Source: Loripinus fragilis
Lineage: Eukaryota; Mollusca; Bivalvia; Lucinida; Lucinidae
Direction: 5' to 3'
NCBI GenBank assembly: GCA_964019695.1
Contig: OZ026515.1
Coordinates: 36,038,994-36,102,993 of the forward strand
Length of the DNA stretch: 64,000 bases
The notes below the pieces were generated by a model. That model was not told the origin of the DNA. It saw only the letters and a list, made by a program, of their open reading frames with translations, and searched no databases. The stretch's first letter is position 1. The number at the start of each line of letters is the position of its first letter. A program made the position numbers and the translations under genes. Shown one piece after another: positions 45,565 through 55,726 of this stretch.

Positions 45565-46738
45565 ATGGATAATGCCACTGTGGACTCACTGCAAGAAGTG
45601 CTGAGGAACATTGATATGAGCCGCGGCATGAGATTTCCAACAATTTGACATTTTGCCATGTGTAGACTCGGACAAGCATCTGCAGCCTCTTTTTAAGCTT
45701 AGAAACTCCAAATTGGGCTCAGTCAGTAGCTTAACAATCAAAGAATACTCAAGCGACTAGCAAAGGTTCTGATCAGGCTGCGCGTATGCGCAGGCTGATC
45801 TGAGGCTTTGCTGGTCGCACATACCACATTGTTGGAAATCTAATGCACTGGCTCATATTATTTCCATTCCTATTTGCCTCGTTTGCGGAACATTTGGTAA
45901 CATAGTTTCTTTTATCGTTTATATCAGAAAATGGTCAAATTTCACCATACCACTGGTGTTTTTGTCCTGCTTTGATCTGCTATTGCTATGGATAGATGGT
46001 GTCTTCAGCGGATCATGGGCCTATTTTAGACAAGCGATGGAGACGATGAGTTATGGCTGTGCGATATCTGCCTATCTGTACTCGGCCTTGCTTTTGGCAT
46101 CAACTTTAATCGTAGCAATGTTCACCATATTGCGGACATACGCCGTGGCCCTACCGCATAAGTTTGCTCCAATCTTCACTGCGAAAAGAGTTGTCTATAT
46201 TGCCTCCATTGTAACTCTTATAGGGTTCGGCATTCAATGTCATTATATAATCGGCATAAGCAATATACATGTACCCCAAAACAATACAAGACTCATGTAT
46301 AGATTCATGCCTTGTGGATTCAGTTCTGACATCTATTCTACCTTTTACTTTAACTACTGGGTATTAGTGGAGGCGATAGTTATAGTAGTAAGCTTGGGAA
46401 TAATTGTAGCAGGAAACATTGCTGTTATCATCAGCTTATGTCGACGAAAGGTGTCCAGCAACTCAACAATCGATACATCGGAGATCAGCCGCCGTCTCAT
46501 CGTAATCAGCACTGTTCAAGTACTTGTGTGGACGCCGTTGATAGTAGTGTTATCAATAATGGGGACAGAATACGACATTGGCTCAAATGAGGAGAGATTA
46601 TTCATGGTTTTGATAGAAGGATCACTCATGCCTGTACGTATCCAATCAGGATTTGGGTTCGTCTTGTACACTGTCATCGGATCTGAGTTTCGAGCCGAGT
46701 TTCGCAAGGCGATATGCTGCAAGACTGGTGAAATATAA
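45565..46738 (+). pseudogene. Class A GPCR paralog disrupted by a MITE in codon 18
   Basis: A single-exon seven-helix receptor collinear with the intact gene at 62451-63386. The ATG at 45565 (MDNATVDSLQEVLRNID) runs 17 codons, then a 239-bp MITE (45617-45855) enters and gives an in-frame TGA after 12 more codons. The receptor frame resumes at 45858 (ISIPICLVCGTFGN) and is open to TAA at 46736-46738. Without the MITE and one TA, the frame has 310 codons against 311 in the paralog. Preserved: GN of helix 1, SCFDLL of helix 2, the helix-3 Cys (SYGCAIS), LRTY, LVWTP of helix 6, SGFGFVLY of helix 7 and a CC pair near the C-terminus. One difference is ALPHKF where the paralog has ARPHKF after helix 3. 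No other break is seen, so inactivation looks recent. Translation from a later codon would lack helix 1. Confidence 0.85.
45617..45855 (+). mobile_element. 239-bp TGAGCC palindromic MITE inside the GPCR coding exon
   Basis: Ends TGAGCCGCGGCATGAGATTT and the inverse AAATCTAATGCACTGGCTCA, flanked by TA at 45615-45616 and 45856-45857. The inner hairpin GCAAAGGTTCTGATCAGGCTG / CTGATCTGAGGCTTTGC is at about 45757-45810. The TA duplication suggests a Tc1/mariner-type (or other TA-targeting) transposase in trans. Confidence 0.9.
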
Positions 46739-47053
46739 TGAGCAAAAACCCTTTTTAAGCACCGTACTAATGGGACCTCAGTAACTTATAGGTGCCAAAC
46801 TGAACATTTGTAATCACGTGTAATTGGACTACGGTATCTAATCTGCTGCCAACTATCAACTTCTGATTCGGACCAAGGTGCTTCATTTGCTGCCAAACTG
46901 ATCATTGGAAACCGCCATCACATGGGATCACAGTTACCTTATCTGCTGCCAACTGATCGTTCGTGGGACCAAGGTGCATAATCTGCCGCCAACCGATTAT
47001 TTGAGACCACCTTCTTATAGGATCACAGTACCTAATATGCTGATAAACTAATA
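46739..47053. repeat. Minisatellite directly after the disrupted GPCR
   Basis: Units of about 40-56 bp: AATCTGCTGCCAAACTGATCATT, ATCAC, ATGGGA.CACAGTACCT, starting within ~50 bp of the stop codon (CCAAACTGAAC at 46795, then about 46849, 46893, 46949 and 46989). Equivalent in word and position to the array after the intact gene. Confidence 0.75.
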
Positions 47054-47292
47054 TGAGCCAGTGCATGAGATATCCAACAATGTGACATTTTGACATGTGT
47101 AGTCTCGGACGAGCCCCTGCAGCCCCATTTTAAGCTTAGAAACTCCAAATGGTGTTCAGTCAGTATTTTAACAATCATAGAATATTCAGGCGACTAGCAT
47201 AGGCTCTGATCAGACTGCGCGTATGCGCAGGCTGATCTGAGGCTTTGCTGGTCGCACATACCACATTGTTGAAAATCTCATGCACTGTCTCA
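47054..47292 (+). mobile_element. 239-bp TGAGCC palindromic MITE inside the minisatellite
   Basis: Ends TGAGCCAGTGCATGAGATAT and the inverse AAATCTCATGCACTGTCTCA, with TA before the left end; the right flank is ATTATT. Inner hairpin at about 47190-47245. It interrupts an array unit (AAACTAA / TTATGAAACTACC). Confidence 0.8.
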
Positions 47293-48300
47293 ATTATTAT
47301 GAAACTACCTTCTAATGGGCCCACGGAACCAAATATGTTGCCAAACTGAACATTTGTATCACAAAAATATATCTGCTGCCAAACTGAACATTTGTATCAC
47401 AAAAATATATCTGCTGCCAAACTGAACATTTGTATCACAAAAATATATCTGCTGCCAAACTGATCATTCGAATGCAAACTGATAATTTGTATCACAAAAA
47501 TATATCTGCTGCCAAACTGATCATTCGAATGCAAACTGATAATTTGTATCACAAAAATATATCTGCTCCCAAACTGATCATTGGAATGCAAACTGAACAT
47601 TTGTATCACAAAAAATATATCTGCTCCCAAACTGATCATTCGAATGCAAACTGAACATTTGTATCACAAAAATATATCTGCTGCCAAACTGAACATTTGT
47701 ATCACAAAAATATATCTGCTGCCAAACTGAACATTTGTATCACAAAAATATATCTGCTCCCAAACTGATCATTCGAATGCAAACTGAACATTTGTATCAC
47801 AAAAATATATCTGCTCCCAAACTGATCATTCGAATGCAAACTGAACATTTGTATCACAAAAAATATATCTGCTCCCAAACTGATCATTCGAATGCAAACT
47901 GAACATTTGTATCACAAAAAATATATCTGCTGCCAAACTGATAATTTGTATCACAAAAAATATATCTGCTCCCAAACTGATCATTCGAATGCAAACTGAA
48001 CATTTGTATCACAAAAAATATATCTGCTCCCAAACTGATCATTCGAATGCAAACTGAACATTTGCATCACCAAAAAGTATATCTGCTGCCAAACTGATCA
48101 TTCGAATGCAAACTGAACATTTGTATCATAAAAATATATCTGCTGCCAAACTGATAATTTGAATGCACCTTCTTATGGGACCGCAGTGGGTACTATCTGC
48201 TGCCAAATGCTCATTTGAAATCACTTTCTTATGGGACCACAGTACCTTAGTAACTAATTTGCTACCAAACTGATCACTTGAAACCACATAATTGAACAAC
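47293..48300. repeat. Minisatellite array built from 19-bp modules
   Basis: Modules CAAACTGATCATTCGAATG, CAAACTGAACATTTGTATC and ACAAAAATATATCTGCT(G/C)C, each 19 bp, combine into 38-bp and 57-bp units from about 47340 to 48150. Before and after lie longer, decayed units (CTTCTTATGGGACC.CAGT.CC). Open frames on both strands here are repeat artefacts. Confidence 0.85.
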
Positions 48301-48601
48301 GGTATCTGTAGAGCGTATTTGTTCTTCGTGTTTAGCCTCAGTTTTGTGATGTGGTACTTTGAGATATTTTTAGTTTTGCAAGAACTGGTCACGTAGCTAA
48401 AATTCATTTATATTATAATGATACACATTTTGCTCTTTCTGCATAGATGACATTATTCTCATTTGAACATGTTAAACAATAAAACATGAAGACAGGTAAA
48501 AAAATGTACTAGCAAGATTCCCATTTGGCAACACAGATGTTACAAATGTATGATAACCTTGTTTGATACTTGGAATAGATAATATTAGAACTACAGTTTG
48601 C
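48301..48601. other. AT-rich spacer
   Basis: No gene or repeat recognised. Confidence 0.35.
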
Positions 48602-48670
48602 ATCCGCCTGGTGATGGTTCAGTCGAGTATGTGTGCAATGCATAATTGAATTTATGATCAGCAAACCATT
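48602..48670 (+). repeat. 69-bp direct repeat, left copy
   Basis: ATCCGCCTGGTGATGGTTCAG...GATCAGCAAACCATT. The right copy at 48870-48938 differs at about five positions. Together they flank a SINE. Confidence 0.8.
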
Positions 48671-48678
48671 TGTTTGTT

Positions 48679-48868
48679 TGATTTGATTCTTTACGTCCCA
48701 TCAACAATCTTTCAGTTATAAAGATACGGGTCTTCCTGGGTTCACCAGTACTAAGCTAGGATTAATGTTCTTGCTCAAGGACACAACGCAGTGACGCCGG
48801 TGAGGCTCGAACCCGCGGCCCTTCGGTCTCGAGTCAAGCACTCTACCACTGAGCCACTGCACTCCCTA
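48679..48868 (-). mobile_element. tRNA-derived SINE between 69-bp direct repeats
   Basis: Complement shows GGGAGTGCAGTGGCTCAGTG (box A), GGGTTCGAGCC (box B), AACCCAGGAAGACCCG and the CTGAAAGATTGTTGATGGGA core; tail GTAAAGAATCAAATCAAACAAA. Same family as 22838-23025. Confidence 0.8.
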
Positions 48869-48869
48869 T

Positions 48870-48938
48870 ATCCGCGTGGTGATGGTTCAGTTGAGTATGT
48901 GTGCAATGCATAATTGAATTCATGATCAGCAAATCACT
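48870..48938 (+). repeat. 69-bp direct repeat, right copy
   Basis: ATCCGCGTGGTGATGGTTCAG...GATCAGCAAATCACT. Partner of 48602-48670. Confidence 0.8.
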
Positions 48939-49135
48939 AATATACCAGATAAACTTAGATGGTACATTCCTGATAATTTTGGCATTATGGATATCAGACC
49001 CCGAGGTTATAAAAAAATTTTCATGCTCAACTCAGCTGAGCACGAAATTAATCCTGCTCATAAATGTTAAAATGCCAACAAGTGTTGGCATTTTAACATT
49101 TATAAGCATGACAAATACAACATCTGAGAGGCTTA

Positions 49136-50631
49136 ATGCCCCAGTCACACACACACTTACAGACTCTGCGGATGATACGTAAAGCCCGTCCGCAACTATC
49201 CGTTCATTCCGTAACGATACGTATCTCATCCGCAGAGAACGTAACAGTTCGTATCTTATCCGCAACTTACCGCAAGGCACTTTCCATCCGCGCCCAAATT
49301 TTGAAAAATATCAAAAAAGTTCTGCGGATGAAAACAACGCAATGATGCGTAACGCTAGGCAAGAATACGTAATTATTCGTATCGTATCCGTATCTCATTC
49401 GCATCTAAACGTATCAAAACCTATCTTTCCGCAGTCGACCCAAAGTTGCGGACTGGTACGGTTTCATTCGGGTCGTTACCTTTAGTAACGCTTAGTTACT
49501 GATCGCATTCGGCGTATTTTTACCTATACACGCAGATCGTTGCGGATAGTTGCGAATGGCTGATTTCATATGCGGATAAATACGTATTGTTACGACCCCT
49601 TAGGTGGATGATGAAGCCCCTTGCTACAGCGCCTCTGGAACAGGAGAGTGAGTCTTCAACTATCGTCTTTATCGTGCCAGACGATGTGTTGAGAATGCCT
49701 TTGGCACACTGGTCATAAGGGCTAAAAGAATATCGGGAGAAAGTGTATGAAGAAAAGACTTAATGTCCTAAGATTTAAAACATGGAGATTTTTTTTACAT
49801 GTGTGTTCGTGTATTATTGCATTTATTAAATGAGGTGAGGAAAATTGATAAAAATGTAAGGCTTTGCCAAGATTGTTATCATTTATCATTAACAAATGGA
49901 ATATAGTTCAATAATTTTTTATCGCAAATGCAATATTCTATTTATGATATGACAAATTTGCATTTGCATGTATAGATAAAAGTCCTAACTGTCAAGAATC
50001 TTACCTAATATTGCTCAAAACCCGTCGTCATATAGCAGCCTATGTGTAACTTATTTGTATATTATTTAATCTACAAATGGATTATCATATTATTTGCGTG
50101 GCCTCTTCTATTATTGTGTGAAATCTGCGTTTTTATCCGCTGCCTCTTGCTGACTATGTCTGAGGCGTAGGAACTGGCTAGATAAATAGATGACACCCTG
50201 TTGAGATGTTAGAAGTTGAGAGTGTGCTTTCTAGAGACAGTGATTCTTATTTGCTGCTTCTTGTTTCCAGGCAAATGTTTAAAAAACAAAAGATGAACAA
50301 ACGATAGGGTGCAAAGTCTGCGGCCACAATCAGATCAACTAAGTATATGCAACAGTCCGCATCTGAAGGTATCTAATCGCATCTACTCGTATCTAAAGGT
50401 AAGGGAAGGTAATGAAAGGGATGTAGTCCGTATCTATTGGTATCTGTCCGCATTGTGTCGGTTTATCGGAACGCATCAATCCGCTGACATTCGCATTTAT
50501 CCGCAATGCTCCGTTACTACCCGCAACTATAGGTATCAAGAATTAGGCCCCGCCCTCATTTGTCTGCGGACGACTGCGGTTTGATCCGAAACTCTCCGTA
50601 AGAGTCCGTAAGTGTGTGTGTGACTGGGGCA
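49136..50631. mobile_element. Collapsed PIF/Harbinger element, 1.5 kb
   Basis: Inverted ends ATGCCCCAGTCACACACAC and the inverse of GTGTGTGTGACTGGGGCA, with TTA on each side (49133-49135, 50632-50634), the 3-bp target typical of PIF/Harbinger. The ends are long arrays of CGTATCT/CCGCAAC/CCGTA words (49155-49600 and 50330-50615). A transposase C-terminal remnant lies at 49602-49750. The middle 49800-50300 is AT-rich without a frame. Confidence 0.8.
49602..49750 (+). pseudogene. PIF/Harbinger (HARBI1/ALP1-type) transposase C-terminal remnant
   Basis: Two short blocks in different frames. First RWMMKPLATAP (from 49602), like the W(L/M)MKP-type motif of DDE_Tnp_4 transposases. After a frameshift, FNYRLYRARRCVENAFG (from 49655) continues to GTLVIRAKRISGESV and a TGA at 49748-49750. 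The R.R..VE.AFG pattern is the family's C-terminal block and includes the last catalytic acidic residue (Glu). Everything upstream, with the two catalytic Asp, is missing. It is a broken fragment and cannot be active. Confidence 0.8.
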
Positions 50632-50744
50632 TTAGGCAAAACACGTATATATAAAGTTAGTTTTATGAGCAGTTGAAATTTTGTGGTCAGTTGAGTTGAG
50701 CATGAAAAAAGTTTTATAACCTCAGGGCCAGGCCTCAAGATATG

Positions 50745-50900
50745 AGTGCGTAATTAAAAAATCATTTTGTTCTTATTTCTCATCTGAACCATATGTTTTG
50801 GGGCTCATAAGAACCGTCTCGATGAGACCGTCTCGATGAGACGGTTCTTTTGAGCACCCAAAATGTTTAAACTGATAATAAGAATTAATCATTATTTCAC
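50745..50900 (+). mobile_element. GAGACGGTTCTTTTGAG palindromic element with duplicated centre
   Basis: GTGCGTAATTAAAAAATC, TTCTTATTTCTCATCTGAACC, ATATGTTTTGGGGCTCATAA, GAACCGTCTCGATGAGACCG, TCTCGATGAGACGGTTCTTT. The hairpin centre CGTCTCGATGAGAC is present twice in tandem, unlike other copies. Confidence 0.65.
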
Positions 50901-52405
50901 TTTTAGCTTTTTTCGTTTATCTGGACCGATGCATGACCCATAAAATGATGATGCTAGACCTTAAATCAGGCCCCGTTACCAATATAAATAATACTCTTTT
51001 TTCACTAAAGCGGACACGCTGTAGATACTAAAAAATTATAACCCTAAGGATAGCTAAGGCTGGTGCTAAATCAGAGATAGAAATCATCACAATTTCCACA
51101 AACTTCAGTTTTGTTTCATGTGACAACGATGACGGTAGCTTTAATGTTTCACTTCTTGATTTGGAATCCTGCTTGGAATATCTTACAGTTTTTAGAGTTT
51201 TAAGTTATATTTTGTGCCTTATTGTTTTGAATATAACTGTTGTAATGAATAGCTGTTTATAAATGCATATATTTGATGGCTTTTACAATGTGTGATGGAT
51301 CTGACTATGTTACTGCGTGCTTTTTATTTATTCATGTTGACGGTGAAAGAAAATGTTTTGTATAAGTCATATAACGCCGTTTAATGCATAAAAAGAAGCA
51401 AATACATGGTATAGGCACAGAGATGATTAAAAATCATTTAAGCTTTTTGAAACATAATTTAATTTTGAATAATAAATAGGCATCAACTATCCTATTTACT
51501 TGAATCCTAAACCATAAATTTAATGGCATTTATGTGCTTTATTTTCAAGTTTTTTCCTTTAAACCAAATATAATTTTGTTGATGTTGTATCTCATTCATA
51601 TAAGATGTTTTAAAAGACAATATTTTCAATCTAATTTTGAGTTCTTAGATGGTAGTCAATTTCATTTCCACCCACTAGCTGTTTGAACGCACATACACAT
51701 ACCATTGCACAAAATATTGTTTTAAAAGAAAGTAACAGAACTTCCAGGTGCCTAAACTAGTATTATTATTCTGCTATTAAGCTGCATGTAATAAAAAGAT
51801 CAATCATAATGACATGTAAGAAAACGATGTGCAAATGATAATAACACTATACTAGGAGTTTCCCTATTATCTAATGGTAACGTATTAGACTTAGCTGTTG
51901 CATGGCAAATGCATATGTTCATAAAAAGCTAACAGACATCAAGTTTAGTATTATATAAAGTAGCTAAGAAAATCTTAATGTACAAAAATCTCTTTTCACA
52001 AGTCTTTTTGCAGCCCATGGCCAAGTAAACAATAGCAATGTATTGAATGTAAGTAACGTATATAACAATTACGTAGGACGTAAGTCATTTAATCTTATTG
52101 TCAGTTTGTTTCACTGAATTAAGTTACTGTAAGGCAATAAGCAGATAGTAGGAAATGTGACTCACCTGGTCTAAATTACTTTTCTTTTCAGTAATGTAGC
52201 GAATAGCCTACTATGAAGCCTGCATGAGGGTAGCTATGGTTACCCCATAAATAAACATCTTTTGCAAAACTTAAAATTTGTGCAATATCTGTTTTCACAC
52301 TTCTGAAACACCGAACTAACTGAGGATATAGTCTAAAATTCTGCTACTTTCCGGCCACTTTTTCCATCTTTTGAACCTCTGGATCCCCTACTATTAAGAG
52401 GTTGT
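50901..52405. other. AT-rich non-coding stretch
   Basis: No gene. GATGATGCTAGACC then TTAAATCAGGCCCCG at 50951-50984 is the inverse of 52975-53005, so these two points share a short inverted repeat around a 2-kb stretch. Confidence 0.4.
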
Positions 52406-52576
52406 AACGAAAATATAATTTTCTTATTTCTCAACCAAAACATATGTTGTGGGTACTCAAAAGAACCGTATCAATGAGACGGTTATTTTGAGCACCTTAA
52501 ACATATGTTAAAATTGATGGGTAAGAAAATATATACAATTTTACGCTGTAAAATTTTGTTTATCTAAACCTGTGAA
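52406..52576 (+). mobile_element. GAGACGGTTCTTTTGAG palindromic element
   Basis: GTAACGAAAATATAATTTTC, TTATTTCTCAACCAAAACAT, ATGTTGTGGGTACTCAAAAG, AACCGTATCAATGAGACGGT, then ACATATGTTAAAATTGATGG, GTAAGAAAATATATAC, TTTTACGCTG, TATCTAAACCTGTG. Collinear with 15652-15834. Confidence 0.7.
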
Positions 52577-52740
52577 TCAAAATTTGAGACTGGAGCATGA
52601 TTTACCATCATCAGTAACGGCAGAATGGTCTCGCCAATTTGCGACGGTTTTATTTTCGTGAAACTCTCTGCGAAGTTTCGTGAAAGTAAAGACGTCCCAA
52701 ACATTTCTGAATTTACAATATTAAAGAATTACCAGTAGGT

Positions 52741-52984
52741 CTGGCCCCTAGGTTATAAAACTTTTTCCATGCTCAACTCAGCTGAGCACGAAATTTATCA
52801 TGATAATACATGTTAAAATGCCAACAATTGTTGGCATTTAACATTTATTATCATGATAAATACAACATCTGAGCGACTTAAAGTATGCAACATCTTCATT
52901 TATCAGTATTTTAGCTTTAATGAGCAGTTGAAATTTTGTGCTCTGCTGAGCATGAAACAAGTTTTATAATCTCGGGGCCTGATT
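52741..52984. mobile_element. GCCCCGAGGTTATAA MITE, complete copy
   Basis: Starts CTGGCCCCTAGGTTATAAAA, CATGCTCAACTCAGCTGAGC; centre ATGTTAAAATGCCAACAATT, GTTGGCATTTAACAT; ends GCTGAGCATGAAACAAGTTT, TATAATCTCGGGGCC. Confidence 0.75.
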
Positions 52985-53029
52985 TAAGGTCTAGCATCAT
53001 CATGTCAAAATTCTAATCAATACTCATTT

Positions 53030-53990
53030 ATATGCAAAAACGAAAACTTGCATATCAGCACATTAAAAAAAATAACTGTCTGGGCTTTGATTTGATACCA
53101 AGTTCGGTAGTCTAGGATGAGTTGCTGCTTAGATCTATACGAATCATTTTGTAGGTACACCCCCTTTCTTTAGAATCATATTATGAATTTTCACATTGTG
53201 GGGATGTGAAATGGTCTAAGCAAGCCTCCCTGTGCCATTTTTCCTTTGCTATTTAGCGACCATTTTGTTTCACCAGTAACTGACAAATTGATTTTCTTAA
53301 ATTAGTGGAAGAGGGTAAAAATCCACGAAAAAATGTGCGACACGCATGTGTCGATCTCGGGTTTGCTTGCAAATGACCCAGCTTCAGTGCCCGATGGGTT
53401 GCCGTGTACACCATGCAATTTTATGCACCAAAACAGGTTTATTTTCGGAGACAATGTATTTTTGGCATTTACTCACACATTCATGAGTAATTGTGCTTGG
53501 GTGCAAGGTCAGTCTAATAATCCCACCCCTCCCTAGGTTTGTGTGTTGGGGATAGTTATTCAATGATCTTCCCTCAATTTTTACTTTCATTAATATTCAT
53601 GAATATGCAAATCAGATAATTTGATATATGACTATTGGATGAAAGGACTTGTCAAATGAAAGGACTTGTCAAGTTGTATCACTGATGATGCAATAACATA
53701 CAACAAGGACAGTTTGGGGGCAGATTTCAGTTTATATTTGCTTTTTTTTTAAATATATTTTTCCCTTACTTTCTAAAACATTTCATCGATATTCATAAAT
53801 ATGCAAATTAGAAAGTTAATCTGCATATCAAACCATTACATCGTATGAAAGTACAATATATAAGCTTTAATTTGCTAGCAAGTTTTATAGTGTAGGGTGA
53901 GTTGCTGATGAGATACGAGTCATTTTGTAGGTACAGGCCCACTTTCTTTAAAATCGCATTAACCCCCACCCCAAGCTGAAACTTACAGAA
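53030..53990. repeat. Decayed units of the TATCTCAGC/CTTAGACA repeat
   Basis: GATTTGATACCAAGTTCGGTAGTCTAGGATGAGTTGCTGC (53088), TTCATTAATATTCATGAATATGCAAAT (53586), ATTCATAAATATGCAAATTAG (53791), AAGCTTTAATTTGCTAGCAAGTTTTATAG (53861). These are the same words as the 37545-40975 quasi-palindrome. Confidence 0.6.
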
Positions 53991-53995
53991 TTATA

Positions 53996-54781
53996 GAGGT
54001 CACAGCAACAAGGTGCTTTAGTCCATTTTTCATTATTTCGAGAAAACGCGAAAAACATAATTTTTGGCAATTCTCAAAATATGTAGAGTTTTCTTGCAAA
54101 AGTAAACAAGATATGTTTGAAAATAGTGAATTCAGGAGATTTTGCAATGATTTTACTGCTTAAAGTGATAAAAACTGATAAAAACTTGATTTAAGCGATT
54201 TGTTTCTGCAACAAGGGACCTAAGTCCAAATTTCATAAAACTTAAAAATTGCATGCAGAAAAGGTTTATGACAGTCCATCAATACTAAATATATGCATGG
54301 TAGTGTATGAAAAGCTTATTTCTTACGAGTACAACAGCGAAAACCTGGATAAAACCGTTGATTAACCTAAATACCATAAATATTAACAGATTTCAATGAC
54401 ACAAAAGGTCCTTAGTCCATAGTCTAGGTTTTATGTTGTATAAAATTAGTTTAGCGATTCCATTTCTCCGAAAATAATGTCTAGCACGCAAACGGGTGCT
54501 ATTTGAGGCTGGTGTGTTATAATAATGATTATAAGGCAATAAAACTTTGAAATAAATCTGAAAAAAAAGTTATGGAGTTGGGCCCTTTTATGCATAAACA
54601 TCCAATTTTGGACTAAGCACCTTTGAGAACATGATAAAATCCCATTTATTTCAATTTTTAATAGTAATTTAATGATCAAAGGAAGTTTATATGGTGCGGA
54701 AATGTTTTTTATACATGGAAAAGAGGCTAACTCAATTTTGACAAAAAGTGGACTAAAGCACCTTGTTGCTGTGACACCTTC
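53996..54781. mobile_element. 786-bp TIR element, AAGGTGCTTTAGTCCA ends
   Basis: Ends GAGGTCACAGCAACAAGGTG, CTTTAGTCCA and the inverse TGGACTAAAGCACCTTGTTG, CTGTGACACC, about 27 bp. Inside, related words recur near 54213 (ACAAGGGACCTAAGTCCA), 54402 (AAAAGGTCCTTAGTCCA) and 54609 (TTGGACTAAGCACCTTTG). No coding frame. Target duplication not resolved. Confidence 0.75.
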
Positions 54782-55726
54782 AATTTGTTTAAATTGCCAT
54801 ATTTTCCTGCAAACAAAATATTGATATCATTGTGATGCATGTTTTAGAGTGCTCATTTAAATGAAATCATTCCTAACACATTTGGACCAGATAATATGCA
54901 CGCATTAACATGAAAAAACCTTAACTAAGTCGGAAGGAAGATTATTTGTTCAAGTTGTCTCCCCTGAATACCTTAATTGCATAAATTGACGTCAGTGAAG
55001 ACCCCCAATCACGAGAATATGTTTTTGGATTGATTTGTACCAGATTGGCATCCTTAACACGTTACTCTACAGATTTTTAATGGATTTTTCTTCAATTTGG
55101 CGGCCATCTTGGAAATATGCAAATAAGATAAGTAAAGACGCCATTTTTTCAGATTGCCAACATTGGTTTTTGGATTCAGCATACCAAAATACCCCTATTA
55201 GGTATCTCAAAACCTTTTCCTCATAAAATGCCTGTACCTTCTTAAATAAACGTCTTTTCTGATTTTTCCTGACTATTAATTAAGATTTGGGCGTTTATTG
55301 CCAGGACGATCATACAACTCAATGCAAAATCAATATCGCTTAAATAACCAAAAACGTGGAAATCATTGAAGGAATGATAAACAAGTGTTACTTTTGCTGC
55401 TTAGAAATGGCGAGGAGCAAAAATGGACAAAAAAATTACCGACGCGGCTTCATATTCACAGAAACCCCTCAAATAAACTTAGATTTTTTGAGTCTAGACC
55501 CAGTCTTTGTAATATGTTTTCTCCGATTATCTGATGTTTGATCTATTTTTTTACTGTTGATATTTCAGTTGTTTTATTTTTTTATCTTTTATTACTTTTT
55601 TTTGCCATTCACCTATTACTTTTCCGCTCGCGTCAGTTGACAGAGGAAAGCTGATAGATATTTAACTTATGTATCTGTACATGAACGTTCTTTCATTTTG
55701 TACTTCTTGAATTTTGATTCAATATA
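54782..55726. other. AT-rich non-coding stretch
   Basis: No gene. Frames of 61-63 codons at 55035-55226 and 55356-55541 have no recognisable content. Confidence 0.35.

Larger units (their letters stand above)
48996..50730. mobile_element. GCCCCGAGGTTATAA MITE interrupted by a PIF/Harbinger element
   Basis: Left part 48996-49135: AGACCCCGAGGTTATAA, CATGCTCAACTCAGCTGAGC, and a GTTAAAATGCCAAC / GTTGGCATTTTAAC hairpin. Right part 50635-50730: TTATGAGCAGTTGAAATTTTG, AGTTGAGTTGAGCATGAAAA, TTTATAACCTCAGGGCC. The inner element is 49136-50631. Together the parts match the uninterrupted copy at 52741-52984. Confidence 0.75.

Noticed and set aside
45617..45855. Interpretation of the MITE as an intron of the GPCR
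   Set aside because: There are no GT..AG borders at the junctions, the ends are the exact MITE ends with a TA duplication, and the paralog has no intron there.
47397..47887. Repetitive open frames (FVIQMFSLHSNDQFGSRYI and the antisense equivalent)
   Set aside because: Translations of the 19-bp-module minisatellite; the same reading appears on both strands and has no start or domain logic.
47340..48150. CRISPR-like array
   Set aside because: Repeats are continuous without unique spacers, in a eukaryotic setting next to a GPCR; it is a minisatellite.
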